Of a stretch of 64,000 nt of DNA, positions 19,301 to 28,713 are shown piece by piece. This DNA comes from Paenibacillus sp. G2S3. Lineage in GTDB: Bacteria; Bacillota; Bacilli; Paenibacillales; Paenibacillaceae. The stretch lies in contig NZ_CP126095.1 in NCBI RefSeq assembly GCF_030123105.1, forward strand, positions 2,170,001 through 2,234,000. The letters are read 5' to 3'. The notes under the pieces are model-generated. The model did no database searches. It was not told the origin of the DNA and saw nothing but the letters and a program-made list of their open reading frames with translations. Each line of letters begins with the position of its first letter. Within the stretch, counting starts at the first letter, position 1. The translations under genes and the position numbers were made by a program.

Positions 19301-22300
19301 CACCCTATGATAAAAATGTTGATAAATTGTTCACCATGTTTGAAGTGGGGAATGGATCAGGTCACTATGGTTATGCGAATGCAGAGAGTAAATACTTCAA
19401 AGCACTGGATCTGGGATGGCATGTAGCCCCAACTTATGGTGAAGATAACCATGATGGTACATGGGGTCAGACCAATGCAAGAACAGTAATCGTATCCGAT
19501 GATTTGACGCAGGAATCCTTGCTCCAGTCGATGCGTAATATGCGCGTGTACATGAGTGAAGATCCAAACTTTACGTTAGATGTTCTTGCGAACGGTAGTT
19601 ACATGGGCGCAACAGTAAAGGGTAATACCCTTAACTTCTCCATCGCAGGAAAAGATGATGTTGCAGAAGATAAGAGCAAACCTGAATATAGTTACCTCAG
19701 CAGTTCTTATAAATCAGATGATCGTGTTGCTAAGGTAGAATTGATCACTAATGGCAACAAAATTATCCAAACAGCAAAACCAATGACCAAAGATTTCACT
19801 TGGAGTCCTTCTGTCGAAGTATCAGGCGGTCAACAATGGTTCGTTGTGAAGGTAACACAAATGGACGGAGAGCAAATTTATTCCGCACCAATTTGGTCAC
19901 AAGATGTAACTACAGATATTAAGATCAGTGGTATTAATATTGTAGGCAACAGCTTGGTTTCCGGTAGTCCGACTACCTTGGAAGCGGGATTAACTAACCT
20001 TGGATCGCAGGATCTAAGTAATCTTAAAGTTCACTTCTATTATGATGTTGTTGACTCGGCTCATTTGATTAATGAAGTTGTAGTTCCTTCCGTATTATCA
20101 AAAGGTACGGCAACGGCGCAAGTATTATGGTCCAATCCAGTTCAAGGCAATCATAAATTAATTGCAGTTGTAGATGCGCCGCCTGGCGATTCACCAGATG
20201 ATAATCAGTTCGAATTGGAAGTGACCATCAAGGCTTCCTTGGGAATTAAAGTATTGATCGATGCCTCGCATAAGAATGAGAACACATCGACCGATGGAAG
20301 CACGTATAAAGATAATCTGAAAAGCTTTACCACCCAACTTCGGCAGGAAGGTTACACTGTCGTAGAAAATACTGGAGCGATTACTAACGCGACGTTGACG
20401 GATGTAAGTGTCCTTATGTTTACACATCCTTCAGCTGCTGTAACGGATGCTGAAAGTGCGGCAATTGCTGATTTTGTAGCGCGTGGAGGCTCATTGTTCT
20501 TAACAGAGAAAAGTAATAACGGTAGTTCAAGACCTACCATCAGTAATGATCTACTAGCGAAGATAGGATCTACGATTCAGGTGAGTAATGACGGTATTTT
20601 TGATACCAGTCCTGAAGGTAACTTCTGGTCTCAACCTGTAGGAACGAACACATATACAGTTAGACTGCATCCAGGATTAGTGAAAAACTATATTACGGAT
20701 CGTGCATTGACGGTAGAGTATTATAGTGGTGCTAGCTTGGAAAAAGTTGGACATGAAGCATTAGTAGATACGGATAAAGTAACCATCCTTGTATCAGGTA
20801 ATGAAACGACATACCAAGATAAGATCGCTGCCGGCGGATACGTTTATGATATTATCGATGACGGTATTGGTGGCTCGGCAATTCCTGCAATTGCTTCAGA
20901 AGAAGTAGGGAAAGGGCGCATTATTGTCTCCGGCATGAACTTTGTGAATGATAAGCAATTGGATGAATCTTATAATCCTAAAGGTAACAATGAACTTGGA
21001 TTGAATTCTATCAATTGGCTCGCTCACAGAGAAACGAAGATCGACACTATTGCTAGTCTTAAAACACAACCAGAAGGAACAGCTGGAGTAGTTGAGGGAA
21101 CAGTCGTCACTGGCTCGGACATCTTCTTCGATGCGTTCTATGTTCAGGACGCTTCAGGGGGGATTATGGCCTTTAAAGAAGTTCCTGAGAAAAGTTTGGT
21201 TGAAGGGGATACAGTCAGAATTTACGGAAAGACGAAGCTATTCGAGAACAACTATGAGCTTGAATTTGATTCGTTCGCGATGGATGTGATTAAAACAGGA
21301 CATACGGATCCGGTGCAGCCACTTACATTAACTACAGAACAGGCTAATTCGGATAATAATCAAGGGCTGCTAGTGAAGGTTGCAGGTAAGGTAATTTCTC
21401 AGTTTGATGAGAACTCCTACGTTATTGATGATGGATCTGGTCCAATTCTTGTTTTTGCGGATGGATATATCGTGAAGCAAAGTGGGCCTGTTCCGGTACT
21501 AGCTGTGGGTGATACACTGATCGCAGTAGGAATTACCGGTAAGAATACAGAAGGAACTCGTATCCGTGTGCGGAATACGAAGGAACTGGCTAAAGGTACA
21601 GATGAGCCAACACCTACGGCAACAGTATCACCAGAACCAACGCAAGCACCGGTTGTGACGCCAGAACCGACAGCAACGCCAACGCCAACACCGACAGCAA
21701 CGTCGACACCTAAGCCAACAGCAACGTCGACGCCAAAACCAACAGCAACAGCAACGTCGACACCAGAACCGACAGCAACGTCGACGCCAGAACCGTCAGC
21801 ATCATCGACGCCAACAGCAATACCAACGCTAACACCAGAGGTGACACCATCACCAACACCAGATCCAACGTCACCTAGCTCGGTGTGGACACCAACACCG
21901 ACAGCAACTGCGACAGCTACACCAGTACCTGCTAGTCATTCAGCACAGTTGGATAACGTTAAGATTGCAACGAAAACTGAATTGGGTAAGGAGGGGGTGA
22001 CGTACGATAAAGTATCTATTGATACGAATTCGCTCACTCAAGCCCTACTAGGTCATTCACAAGTGGTATTAGGAATTCAAGGTTCCACGAATCCTATTCA
22101 GGTTCAGCTTCCATTACAGGCATTTGCACCAACGGATGGTTCTAGATTGAACTCCAGTCTGAAGATTGAGAGTAATCAGTTCTTCTATACCCTTCCTTCA
22201 AGTGTGATTCCTACGGCAGAGTTATTAAGAAGTCTGGGTGTGGATATAAAAGATATCACCATCACTATAGTGATTTCTAAAGTGGATGAACAACAAGCCG

Positions 22301-23166
22301 GTCTTATTAATCAAGCAGCCAACCAAAAGAGTGGCAGCTTGCTAAGTCCAGCATTTAAGTTTGAAATCACCGCTGAAGGTAATGGCAAGACGATTAAGCT
22401 TAATAACTTTGGTACGACTTATGTATCCAGAGGGATAGCGCTGGATACAGCACTTGATCCACGGGTTAGTACCGGAGTCCGTTTTGACGAAGCAAGTGGA
22501 GAGCTTGTATTCGTGCCTACTTACTTTACAGTAACAGGAAACAAAGCTTTGGCAGACATGAAACGAAATGGAAACAGCATCTACACAGTCATTCACTCTG
22601 ATGTTACGTTTAATGATATTAAAGGTCATTGGGCGCAGAGCGATATTGAACTTCTTGCTTCTAAATTAATTGTTAAGGGTGAAACCTCTACACGTTTTGC
22701 ACCTGAACAGCAAATTACACGAGCGGAGTTCGCAGCCTTACTTGTACGGTCACTTGGGCTCGATGCTCAAGGGACAGCTGTGAAGTTCAAGGATGTGAAG
22801 ACAAGTGATTGGTTCTATGGCGCTGTTGCCGCGGCAACAGATGCGAAGATTGTAAATGGGCTTGAAGATAACAGCTTCCACCCATTAGCACCGATCAGCC
22901 GTGAAGAAATGGCAGTGATGACGCTTCGTGCACTGACCTATGCAGGCTATACTTCATCTGCATCGAACTCAAGTAATGTTTTAGCTTCATATAAAGATAA
23001 AGGATCTATTGGAAGCTGGGCTGAAGCAGCTGTCTCCGAATTAATCGCTAACCAGGTTATGAATGGGATGACAGAGACTACCTTCGCTCCTAAAGCGTTG
23101 GCAACTCGTGCACAAGCGGTTAAGATTCTTAAACAATCTCTACAATCCATTAAATTCATAAACTAA
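16351..23166 (+). CDS. SLH-anchored mosaic surface protein with lamin-tail and PHP metallo-hydrolase domains
   Basis: This is an exported protein of about 2271 residues with a signal peptide ending near VAGAASA. Domains in order are: lamin-tail domain at about 43-180 (FGGGGNSGAPYSYDFIELYN); OB-fold-like domain near 445-560 (FYMQDATGGIAVFG); Ig-like stretches; CehA/McbA-type PHP domain at about 833-1090 with metal ligands in THNHTN, FSDHSHD, PAFEMTS, QFNHPDM and GEDNHDG; CARDB-like domain near 1190-1295; glutamine-amidotransferase-like fold near 1298-1560; a second OB-fold (FYVQDASGGIMAF); a Thr/Pro linker at 1752-1860; and three SLH domains at 2087-2265. The PHP metal ligands look intact, suggesting a surface phosphoesterase or nuclease-like activity on an unknown substrate. 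AAGGAGG lies about 10 bases before ATG 16351. A TTG at 16345 is also in frame. Confidence 0.9.
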   Translation: MSLKFMRVKKRTSLALVILMLLSMIPQGLFLPKVAGAASAHVVISQVFGGGGNSGAPYSYDFIELYNPTDENVDLNDYAVQYASSAGKFTAITPLTGKVIKAHGFLLIQEKKGANTIAEFPVTADVTGSIDLAAKSGKVALANTQTAITGISDPAVVDFLGYGSDATEFEGAKTASLSNSTSAQRKSEDGSNSGPGKGAGLDTDNNSTDFIVASVLAPRNYDTPAVVITKSSQPLGQNIQFTNQGTVGTVTGDIASVTADTYVSLYLNDPSTGSVAVTNAVYADASGAFNNLTFDNTGGSTQVYLTAKDLDKSASNPVVIRLAAPSAALNPDKLNYYLDSQGGGRIVGVAGAAVPNSTIYSYNSSTNGNRYSNTADGKDYVVAGADGAFTFTLKGGSDDVYVSQLTVTSNGRNLEGPRTVVTKEDTSVITPIGTLRTNDSNGKSDKINQVFTIQGVVIGNNELTASNTFYMQDATGGIAVFGTLPTGVTVTQGDLVTVTGAIQFYNGLTEITPTKVVKNGKATLPTPTESTLLDLINYTKAEPLEGSLVQFTGKITNIPAMAGNGYNITVAETVTNKTITVRVTTASGIDVPTKLEKDLTYTFTGIFSQYVSGTTFKSGYQVFPRSIEDVKEVKELALTHQAITQAYANAEIQFAAKAKNADSVIIHYRTIGGVYASLPMNSTDGSSYTAHLNSSFVASGNSFEYYIEAKMGEVTKQSGTPDAPFKVSVVEDTFAPEFFEETPMSGTKIEDRQPVISVKYDEPSGLDASTLVVKLDGNTVPASINGDTIMITNSSELAISDHTVVVNVSDNKHNAGTYKWTFTITPIFTGGNHYRGTTHNHTNISHDAAGTPEDALKAAEAHNYDFFAFSDHSHDIDAAMVGSDTVDHKGQPERTGGADWKLTKDLAKQYTKNDSFVVFPAFEMTSTTWGHSNVFGTDNFIDRKQNSGQYQDLSKYYAWVLTYDDIVAQFNHPDMSANAFNNFAPYDKNVDKLFTMFEVGNGSGHYGYANAESKYFKALDLGWHVAPTYGEDNHDGTWGQTNARTVIVSDDLTQESLLQSMRNMRVYMSEDPNFTLDVLANGSYMGATVKGNTLNFSIAGKDDVAEDKSKPEYSYLSSSYKSDDRVAKVELITNGNKIIQTAKPMTKDFTWSPSVEVSGGQQWFVVKVTQMDGEQIYSAPIWSQDVTTDIKISGINIVGNSLVSGSPTTLEAGLTNLGSQDLSNLKVHFYYDVVDSAHLINEVVVPSVLSKGTATAQVLWSNPVQGNHKLIAVVDAPPGDSPDDNQFELEVTIKASLGIKVLIDASHKNENTSTDGSTYKDNLKSFTTQLRQEGYTVVENTGAITNATLTDVSVLMFTHPSAAVTDAESAAIADFVARGGSLFLTEKSNNGSSRPTISNDLLAKIGSTIQVSNDGIFDTSPEGNFWSQPVGTNTYTVRLHPGLVKNYITDRALTVEYYSGASLEKVGHEALVDTDKVTILVSGNETTYQDKIAAGGYVYDIIDDGIGGSAIPAIASEEVGKGRIIVSGMNFVNDKQLDESYNPKGNNELGLNSINWLAHRETKIDTIASLKTQPEGTAGVVEGTVVTGSDIFFDAFYVQDASGGIMAFKEVPEKSLVEGDTVRIYGKTKLFENNYELEFDSFAMDVIKTGHTDPVQPLTLTTEQANSDNNQGLLVKVAGKVISQFDENSYVIDDGSGPILVFADGYIVKQSGPVPVLAVGDTLIAVGITGKNTEGTRIRVRNTKELAKGTDEPTPTATVSPEPTQAPVVTPEPTATPTPTPTATSTPKPTATSTPKPTATATSTPEPTATSTPEPSASSTPTAIPTLTPEVTPSPTPDPTSPSSVWTPTPTATATATPVPASHSAQLDNVKIATKTELGKEGVTYDKVSIDTNSLTQALLGHSQVVLGIQGSTNPIQVQLPLQAFAPTDGSRLNSSLKIESNQFFYTLPSSVIPTAELLRSLGVDIKDITITIVISKVDEQQAGLINQAANQKSGSLLSPAFKFEITAEGNGKTIKLNNFGTTYVSRGIALDTALDPRVSTGVRFDEASGELVFVPTYFTVTGNKALADMKRNGNSIYTVIHSDVTFNDIKGHWAQSDIELLASKLIVKGETSTRFAPEQQITRAEFAALLVRSLGLDAQGTAVKFKDVKTSDWFYGAVAAATDAKIVNGLEDNSFHPLAPISREEMAVMTLRALTYAGYTSSASNSSNVLASYKDKGSIGSWAEAAVSELIANQVMNGMTETTFAPKALATRAQAVKILKQSLQSIKFIN

Positions 23167-23176
23167 TTGTAACTAA

Positions 23177-23215
23177 AGAAAGAGCTGCCTGAGATTATTC
23201 AGGCAGCTCTTTCTT
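23177..23215. terminator. Strong bidirectional terminator between the SLH protein and the GNAT
   Basis: The 17-bp perfect stem AAGAAAGAGCTGCCTGA/TCAGGCAGCTCTTTCTT with a 6-base loop serves the convergent genes on both sides. Confidence 0.92.
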
Positions 23216-23220
23216 ATTCA

Positions 23221-23805
23221 TTACCGCTTGGAAAGCTGGTAATAATTATAACTTTCATTTTCAATCGTAATTTCATTAATTAAGTCGAAGTCACATTTTT
23301 GTATGACTCTATTTGAGGGTGTATTGTGTACCAGCGCAATAGCGTTTAATACATCGGTAGAGGTGTGCTCAAACAAATACTTAATTAACCCCTTGGCAGC
23401 TTGTGTGGTATATCCTTTGCCGCGATGATCCTTGGATATGGCATACATGATTTCTCTGTTCGGAGCGGGTAATTCATCCTTCATTCCTGTACAGCACCAA
23501 CCGATAAACTCATTCGTCTCTTTTAAAATAATGCCTAAACGAAGACGAAGCTCCCCGATATTTCCATCCGCTGAGACCGCTTGTAGAAACTGTTGGTTTT
23601 CTTTTATTTCATAGTTTATTAACCAATCTAGCCGTTGTTCTTTAGGGACATTCCAGTCGGGCAGAAATTCTATGATTTCAGGCTGCGTGGTAAGTGCGTG
23701 AAACTCGTCTAAATCCTCCACTCTAAACTCTCGTAACAGGATATCTTCACATTCAATTGTAAATAAATCGCGTTTTGTTGATTCGAAACCTACACGGTTA
23801 TTCAT
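23221..23805 (-). CDS. GNAT-family N-acetyltransferase
   Basis: This is a 194-residue acetyl-CoA-dependent acyltransferase of the RimJ/RimL-like branch. The N-terminal ILLREFRVEDLDEFHALTTQPEIIEFLP, the central EFIGWCCTGMKDE strand and the acetyl-CoA loop DHRGKGYTTQAAKGLIKYLFE are diagnostic, followed by ALVHNTPSNRVIQKCDF, which is typical of the family's last helix-strand. The substrate may be a protein N-terminus or a small molecule and cannot be told. ATG 23805 has GAAGGAGAG upstream on the minus strand. It faces the surface-protein gene and shares its terminator. Confidence 0.85.
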   Translation of the reverse strand: MNNRVGFESTKRDLFTIECEDILLREFRVEDLDEFHALTTQPEIIEFLPDWNVPKEQRLDWLINYEIKENQQFLQAVSADGNIGELRLRLGIILKETNEFIGWCCTGMKDELPAPNREIMYAISKDHRGKGYTTQAAKGLIKYLFEHTSTDVLNAIALVHNTPSNRVIQKCDFDLINEITIENESYNYYQLSKR

Positions 23806-24063
23806 ATTTCATCTCTCCTTCATACATTCAAATTCATTTTATCATGAATAAAAGGGGCTATTTGGTAATCTTTAATTATAATAAAAGTTTTCTTTTATTT
23901 CACACAAATATTAATTAGTTAATATATTAATTGATTATAAAGTATGTTATTATGTTTCGTATAAAGGGAAAATGATCTACAGATAGATCGATTTTGTTGT
24001 AGTGATGAGTAGAGCGGTTAAGATTTTATGATTTCTAATATAAAAGATGACAGGTGATCTTCT

Positions 24064-27000
24064 ATGAACAATGACAACAGTAACAAATCTATTAATGGTA
24101 ATTTGATAGCGCATTATAAGTTTGATAATCCCAATCATGTGGGTCAGGATTACTCAGGGAATGGGAATGATGGAACCGCTTTAGGCACTAAGCTGCCATC
24201 CATTCAGACTGTAGCAGGTAGAAGTGCTGTTTCGTTAGCGGGTGGAGAACATGGCACATCCTATATTTCGTTGCCAGATGATCTCCTTAAAGAGGTAAGC
24301 GACCAAACGGGCATTACTATCTCGACATGGATGCATGTAAGTACTGCCGGGAGCTTATGGGAAAGACTGTTCGATTTCGGCAAAGGTGAGACAGGACCTT
24401 ATATTTTCTTAACACGAAATTTCCGGGGAAGTTGCTTTGCTGGGGAAGATTTAGTTGCAGATCCCGGGAAATCCTTTGCTGCTGGTGAATGGGTGCACGT
24501 CGCTTTTGCAGTCACAGGCACAAAAGGTGGAACACTTAGCAGCGCAGGACCTGTGATGTATGTCAATGGTGAGATCGTTGCGGATGGAATGATAAGTCAG
24601 ACCTCTAGCGGTACATATGCTAAGCTACGTACGTGGTTTGCTACATTTGAGGATCAAGTGAATTATAGTAACAATACGATCGGCAAGTCCCAGTACGCTG
24701 CAGATGTAGATTTTGGCGGTTCTCTTTCGGACTTCCGTGTATATAAAGCAGGATTAACACAGGACGAAGTCATTGAGATTATGTGTGAGTCTTTGACTGA
24801 TGAAGATATCGTGAAGCTCGCTAAAGATAAATATTTAACCTTCACTAGCTCGATCATCACCAAAGATATCGAATTGCCAGCTTCGCTCATGGGTGGAAAA
24901 GTTGACGTGTCCTGGGTATCCAGCGATTCGGCGATTATTTCTAATACGGGTGTTGTGAACAAAACCGTCCAATCTGCTCAAGGCGTAACACTTACAGCAG
25001 TTTTGAAAAAAGGTGACAGTACCGTAGAAAAGAGCTTCACTGTCTCTGTGCTCCCAGATGGTTTGCCACCGTACACCTTAACGATCGATGGAAACCATGA
25101 GATTTTGGATGTTAGCGAAGTTTTATATGGCCTCTTCTATGAGGATATTAATAATGCAGCAGATGGTGGAATTTATGCAGAGCTAGTGCAGAATCGTTCC
25201 TTTGAGTCGTTTGCTTTTGACAGCTATTCGCATGTATGTGGTGTGCACGGGACTTCAACAGGAAGAAATTATACACCTCTTCATGCTTGGTCCGGTGACA
25301 CGGACAAAATGACGGTTCATCATACAGGCGGCTTGAACGATTTCTTCGGAATCGAAGATAAAGATATGAATGCGCATTATGTGACAGTGGCAGATGGCGC
25401 GACGATTAAGAATAGAGGCTTTGCAGATTCCAATCAGCACTGCTCGATGTTTATTAAGAAGGATGCTAAGTATAACTTCACGATTTGGGCGAAGGCAGAG
25501 GCAGCGGGAACAATCACCCTGCAATTGCTCGACAAAGAGGGTAAAGCCATTAGTGATACAACGGTAGTTGAGGTGACCGGTGACGGTAACTGGAAGAAGT
25601 ATGGTGTAGAGTCTAAGCTAGTATTAACAGGATCTGAAACTGTACTCGGTCAGCTGGCGTTAACCTTTAACGGTGAGATTTCCATTGATATGGTCTCCTT
25701 AATGCCGGAAGATGTTTGGGGCGCTGGGGAAGAAGAACGTTCTGCTACAGCTCACGCTAACTATAAGGGGAATTCGAACTATAGATTAAGAAAAGACTTA
25801 GTGAATGCGCTTGTTGATCTTCATCCTACATTCTTACGTTTCCCGGGGGGCTGTATTTCTGAAGGCTCTCACATTTGGGAGAATGTGTACGATTGGAAAG
25901 AGTCTGTCAACGATATTGAGCTTCGCAAAGAGAACTATAATGTATGGGGCTATATGATGACCATGGGTCTTGGATATATGGAGTATTTCCAATTAGCTGA
26001 GGATTTGAACGCAACACCACTTCCAGTTATGGCCTGCGGCGTACTCTGTCAAGCTCGTTCGGATTATGCGAATCCAGCTGGCGGTGCGTTAAGAGATTAT
26101 TATGTGAAGAACTTTACGGATCTGATTGATTTCGCGATTAGCATGGATTTTGACAATAACGAGTGGGCCGCTTTGCGTAAAAATATGGGCCATGAAGCAG
26201 CGTTTGACCTGCGTTACTTGGGCGTGGGGAATGAAAACTGGGGAACAGAGTTTTTTGCCAACTTCGAGTATTTTAAAACAACGATTGATGAATATATGGT
26301 GAAAAACTACCCTGATCATGAACTGACCATTCTTTCTACGGTTGGAGCACAAGCAGATGATGATGCCTATCAACAAGGCTGGAAATTCCTAAGCGGAAAT
26401 CTACAGGGCTCGGAACAGATCAGCTTCACGGATGGAACATCGAGTATTGAAGAGACGGTTACCTGGTATGAGAAACAAAAAAACTACATGGATACGATTG
26501 CGGACGAGCATTACTACCGTTCCAACGAGTATTTGTTAGAGAATGGGGATCGCTACAATTACTATTACAGAGCCTATAAAGAAGACGGCAGCTTGGACGA
26601 GGCTGAAACTTCGAAGGTTTTTGTGGGTGAATATGCATCGACAGATAAAAATACATTGGCAGGAGCGATTGCTGAGGCAGCGATTATGTCCAGCTTCGAG
26701 AATAACTCTGATGTGATTAGACTAGCGGCAACAGCACCGTTGTTCAATAAGGTACTTACAGATGGTACTTATAGATGGACACCAGATTGTATTTGGTTTG
26801 ATGATGAAACTGTATGGTACACGCCGAACTATTATGTTCAACAGCTATATGCTAAATATCTCGGCACCAAAGTAGTTGGCACATCGTTCTCGACATACCG
26901 CAACGGTGAAAAGGTAGAACTCATTCCTCACGGCGGTATTGAAGTGGCTGCTGGAAAAGCATCTGTGGTTGTGAAGCGAGTGAAGGTTACTTCGAATACG

Positions 27001-27822
27001 GATGGTAGCGTTTTGTTAGAGCAAGATTTCACCCAGCCGCTGCATGAAGCTTGGAAGGTCATTCCTGGGTCTGCCGGATATACGATTGATCCTTCCAAAG
27101 GTCTAGTCTTGAAGGCACAGAATAGCGGACTGAACGGATTGTATATCCTTAATGACGTTTGGACTAATTATAAAGTAGAGGTTGTAGCTGAAAAAGCTTC
27201 TGGCGAAGATGGCTTCTATGTAGGCGCAGGTCTGACAGAAATCTCACCGGAAAATAAAGATGTTATCGAATATGCGATTGGCTATAACGGCGATGCCACA
27301 GGAGTTAAGGTGCACAAGCAAGGAATTGAGGCTTATACGCTCGGCGATTATTCCTCTAGTACCGCTGCTGGTAACCTCAGAGCTAGTTGCTATCAAGAGC
27401 TAGCGGATCATACGGAATATACCATCACTGTTAATTATGGTGGAGCAGACGGTAAGCATTTGATTTGCTCTTATACAGATGGCAAGACGACAAGTAAAGT
27501 GCTTGATTATAAGCTAGAAGCGTATAACAGAGAAGTATACAATTCCGTTACTAAAGATGATAAGCATCTTTATGTGAAGCTTGTGAATGCGGATCGTGTA
27601 GAAAAATCAACACAACTTGATCTAAAAGGCTTAAGCGTAGCTGCTACCGGTAAATGGATTACTTTAACGGGAGATGCTTCGCTCGTTTACACACCTAATG
27701 TGAACAGAAAAAATGATGAGAAGGTTACTCCAGTTGAAAAAGAAATCGTATTTGATAAAGACACTGCAATTGTAAATCTAGCTGCCCATTCTGTGAACGT
27801 GATTGTTTTGGATCTTATTTAA
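24064..27822 (+). CDS. Multidomain GH51 alpha-L-arabinofuranosidase with LamG-like domain
   Basis: This enzyme is predicted to remove terminal alpha-L-arabinofuranosyl units from arabinan, arabinogalactan or arabinoxylan side chains. It has 1252 residues, more than twice a minimal GH51. Domains are: LamG/concanavalin-like fold at about 10-235 (ISTWMHVS, NNTIGKSQYAADVDFGGSLSDFRVY); a bacterial Ig-like module at 250-335 (VDVSWVSSDSAII); then the GH51 barrel starting YGLFYEDINNAADGG near 353. The acid/base Glu lies in VGNENWG (E724) and the nucleophile in VFVGEYAS (E856). An inserted jelly-roll (about 978-1125) precedes the final beta domain. There is no signal peptide, which is odd for a protein with carbohydrate-binding modules. 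It may be cytoplasmic or leave by another route. It is monocistronic and ends in a GC-rich hairpin. Confidence 0.9.
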   Translation: MNNDNSNKSINGNLIAHYKFDNPNHVGQDYSGNGNDGTALGTKLPSIQTVAGRSAVSLAGGEHGTSYISLPDDLLKEVSDQTGITISTWMHVSTAGSLWERLFDFGKGETGPYIFLTRNFRGSCFAGEDLVADPGKSFAAGEWVHVAFAVTGTKGGTLSSAGPVMYVNGEIVADGMISQTSSGTYAKLRTWFATFEDQVNYSNNTIGKSQYAADVDFGGSLSDFRVYKAGLTQDEVIEIMCESLTDEDIVKLAKDKYLTFTSSIITKDIELPASLMGGKVDVSWVSSDSAIISNTGVVNKTVQSAQGVTLTAVLKKGDSTVEKSFTVSVLPDGLPPYTLTIDGNHEILDVSEVLYGLFYEDINNAADGGIYAELVQNRSFESFAFDSYSHVCGVHGTSTGRNYTPLHAWSGDTDKMTVHHTGGLNDFFGIEDKDMNAHYVTVADGATIKNRGFADSNQHCSMFIKKDAKYNFTIWAKAEAAGTITLQLLDKEGKAISDTTVVEVTGDGNWKKYGVESKLVLTGSETVLGQLALTFNGEISIDMVSLMPEDVWGAGEEERSATAHANYKGNSNYRLRKDLVNALVDLHPTFLRFPGGCISEGSHIWENVYDWKESVNDIELRKENYNVWGYMMTMGLGYMEYFQLAEDLNATPLPVMACGVLCQARSDYANPAGGALRDYYVKNFTDLIDFAISMDFDNNEWAALRKNMGHEAAFDLRYLGVGNENWGTEFFANFEYFKTTIDEYMVKNYPDHELTILSTVGAQADDDAYQQGWKFLSGNLQGSEQISFTDGTSSIEETVTWYEKQKNYMDTIADEHYYRSNEYLLENGDRYNYYYRAYKEDGSLDEAETSKVFVGEYASTDKNTLAGAIAEAAIMSSFENNSDVIRLAATAPLFNKVLTDGTYRWTPDCIWFDDETVWYTPNYYVQQLYAKYLGTKVVGTSFSTYRNGEKVELIPHGGIEVAAGKASVVVKRVKVTSNTDGSVLLEQDFTQPLHEAWKVIPGSAGYTIDPSKGLVLKAQNSGLNGLYILNDVWTNYKVEVVAEKASGEDGFYVGAGLTEISPENKDVIEYAIGYNGDATGVKVHKQGIEAYTLGDYSSSTAAGNLRASCYQELADHTEYTITVNYGGADGKHLICSYTDGKTTSKVLDYKLEAYNREVYNSVTKDDKHLYVKLVNADRVEKSTQLDLKGLSVAATGKWITLTGDASLVYTPNVNRKNDEKVTPVEKEIVFDKDTAIVNLAAHSVNVIVLDLI

Positions 27823-27843
27823 TAGAAAAGATAGCATTCAGCG

Positions 27844-27876
27844 CGCGCCGATAATACTTCGGCGCGTGTTGTTGTT
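27844..27876 (+). terminator. Terminator-like hairpin after the GH51 gene
   Basis: The stem CGCGCCGA/TCGGCGCG with a 7-base loop is followed by TGTTGTTGTTT. The T tract is broken by G residues, but position and stem strength support termination. Confidence 0.65.
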
Positions 27877-28081
27877 TAGGTAGCTTATAATCGGTTGATG
27901 AATATTTATAGAGAAGGGTCACTTGCTTGATGAATCTCTGAATCTAACTTACACTAGTGAAAGTACAATCACCCGAATGACTCTCCATCCTGCGATCCTC
28001 CCAGAATATTTTTCACCACACTAATGCTTTCATTTCACGAGAATATAGTTCATATCTTGCCCTTAATAGGAGGACGATACA

Positions 28082-28603
28082 ATGATGAAATCATTCAAAA
28101 CGGACTGGAAAGCAAATCTAAAAAATCCACAAACGATTATGGCTTTGTTTACTTATCGTTTTGGAAATTGGGTGTATTATCGGGTGAAAAGTGGCCTGAT
28201 CCGCAAACCTTTGTGGCTCCTATATCGCATCATGGATGTGCTGTTTGTCCGAATTGTTGCGAATGGAGAGCTTCATGCAGGTGCTCAAATTGGTGATGCA
28301 CTTCATTTACCACATGGATTAAATGGCATTATTATTAGTCCTAAAGCGGTGATTGGCAATAGCGCCACTATTTTTCACCAAGTGACTATTGGAGGGAGAA
28401 ACAACTTAGGAGAGCCCGTGATTGGCGATAGAGCGTTTATCGGAGTAGGTTCTAAGATTCTAGGTCCGATTACACTGGGGAACGATGTTAATATCGGAGC
28501 CATGTCTGTTGTGGTTAAGGATGTGCCGGATAATGCTTCGGCAGTAGGGATTCCTGCTAGAAATATTTTGCGAAATGAACCTAAACCTGAGAATACAAGA
28601 TAA
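28082..28603 (+). CDS. Left-handed beta-helix (hexapeptide) acyltransferase, serine acetyltransferase-like
   Basis: This is a 173-residue soluble protein. An N-terminal helical part (MALFTYRFGNWVYYRVKSG) is followed by hexapeptide repeats: GAQIGDALHLPHGLNGIIISPKAVIGNSATIFHQVTIGG and VIGDRAFIGVGSKILGPITLGNDVNIGA. It ends with SVVVKDVPDNASAVGIPARNI. This matches the CysE-like/LbH-SAT group, which moves an acetyl group from acetyl-CoA to serine or to a sugar or colanic-acid-type intermediate. The short N-terminal part argues against canonical CysE. AGGAGG lies about 6 bases before ATG 28082. No cysteine or polysaccharide genes are adjacent, so the acceptor is unknown. Confidence 0.8.
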   Translation: MMKSFKTDWKANLKNPQTIMALFTYRFGNWVYYRVKSGLIRKPLWLLYRIMDVLFVRIVANGELHAGAQIGDALHLPHGLNGIIISPKAVIGNSATIFHQVTIGGRNNLGEPVIGDRAFIGVGSKILGPITLGNDVNIGAMSVVVKDVPDNASAVGIPARNILRNEPKPENTR

Positions 28604-28656
28604 CTACGAGATGTTCTAGTACATAGGGTATCGCTTTATTTTAAAAAGTTACAGGG

Positions 28657-28662
28657 TATAAT
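28657..28662 (+). promoter_or_regulatory. Candidate -10 element for the UbiD-family gene
   Basis: A perfect TATAAT lies about 51 bases before ATG 28714. The -35 position 16 bases upstream reads TTTATT, which is weak. The placement supports a separate promoter for the decarboxylase gene rather than co-transcription with the acyltransferase. Confidence 0.4.
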
Positions 28663-28713
28663 TAAAGCATCCAAGAAATCTTGTAATAACCTTCTAGAGA
28701 TCGGAGTAATGAA

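Noticed and set aside
28024..28296. A 90-residue plus-strand frame overlapping the hexapeptide acyltransferase start
   Set aside because: It lies in another frame of a gene with clear hexapeptide motifs and has no ribosome binding site.
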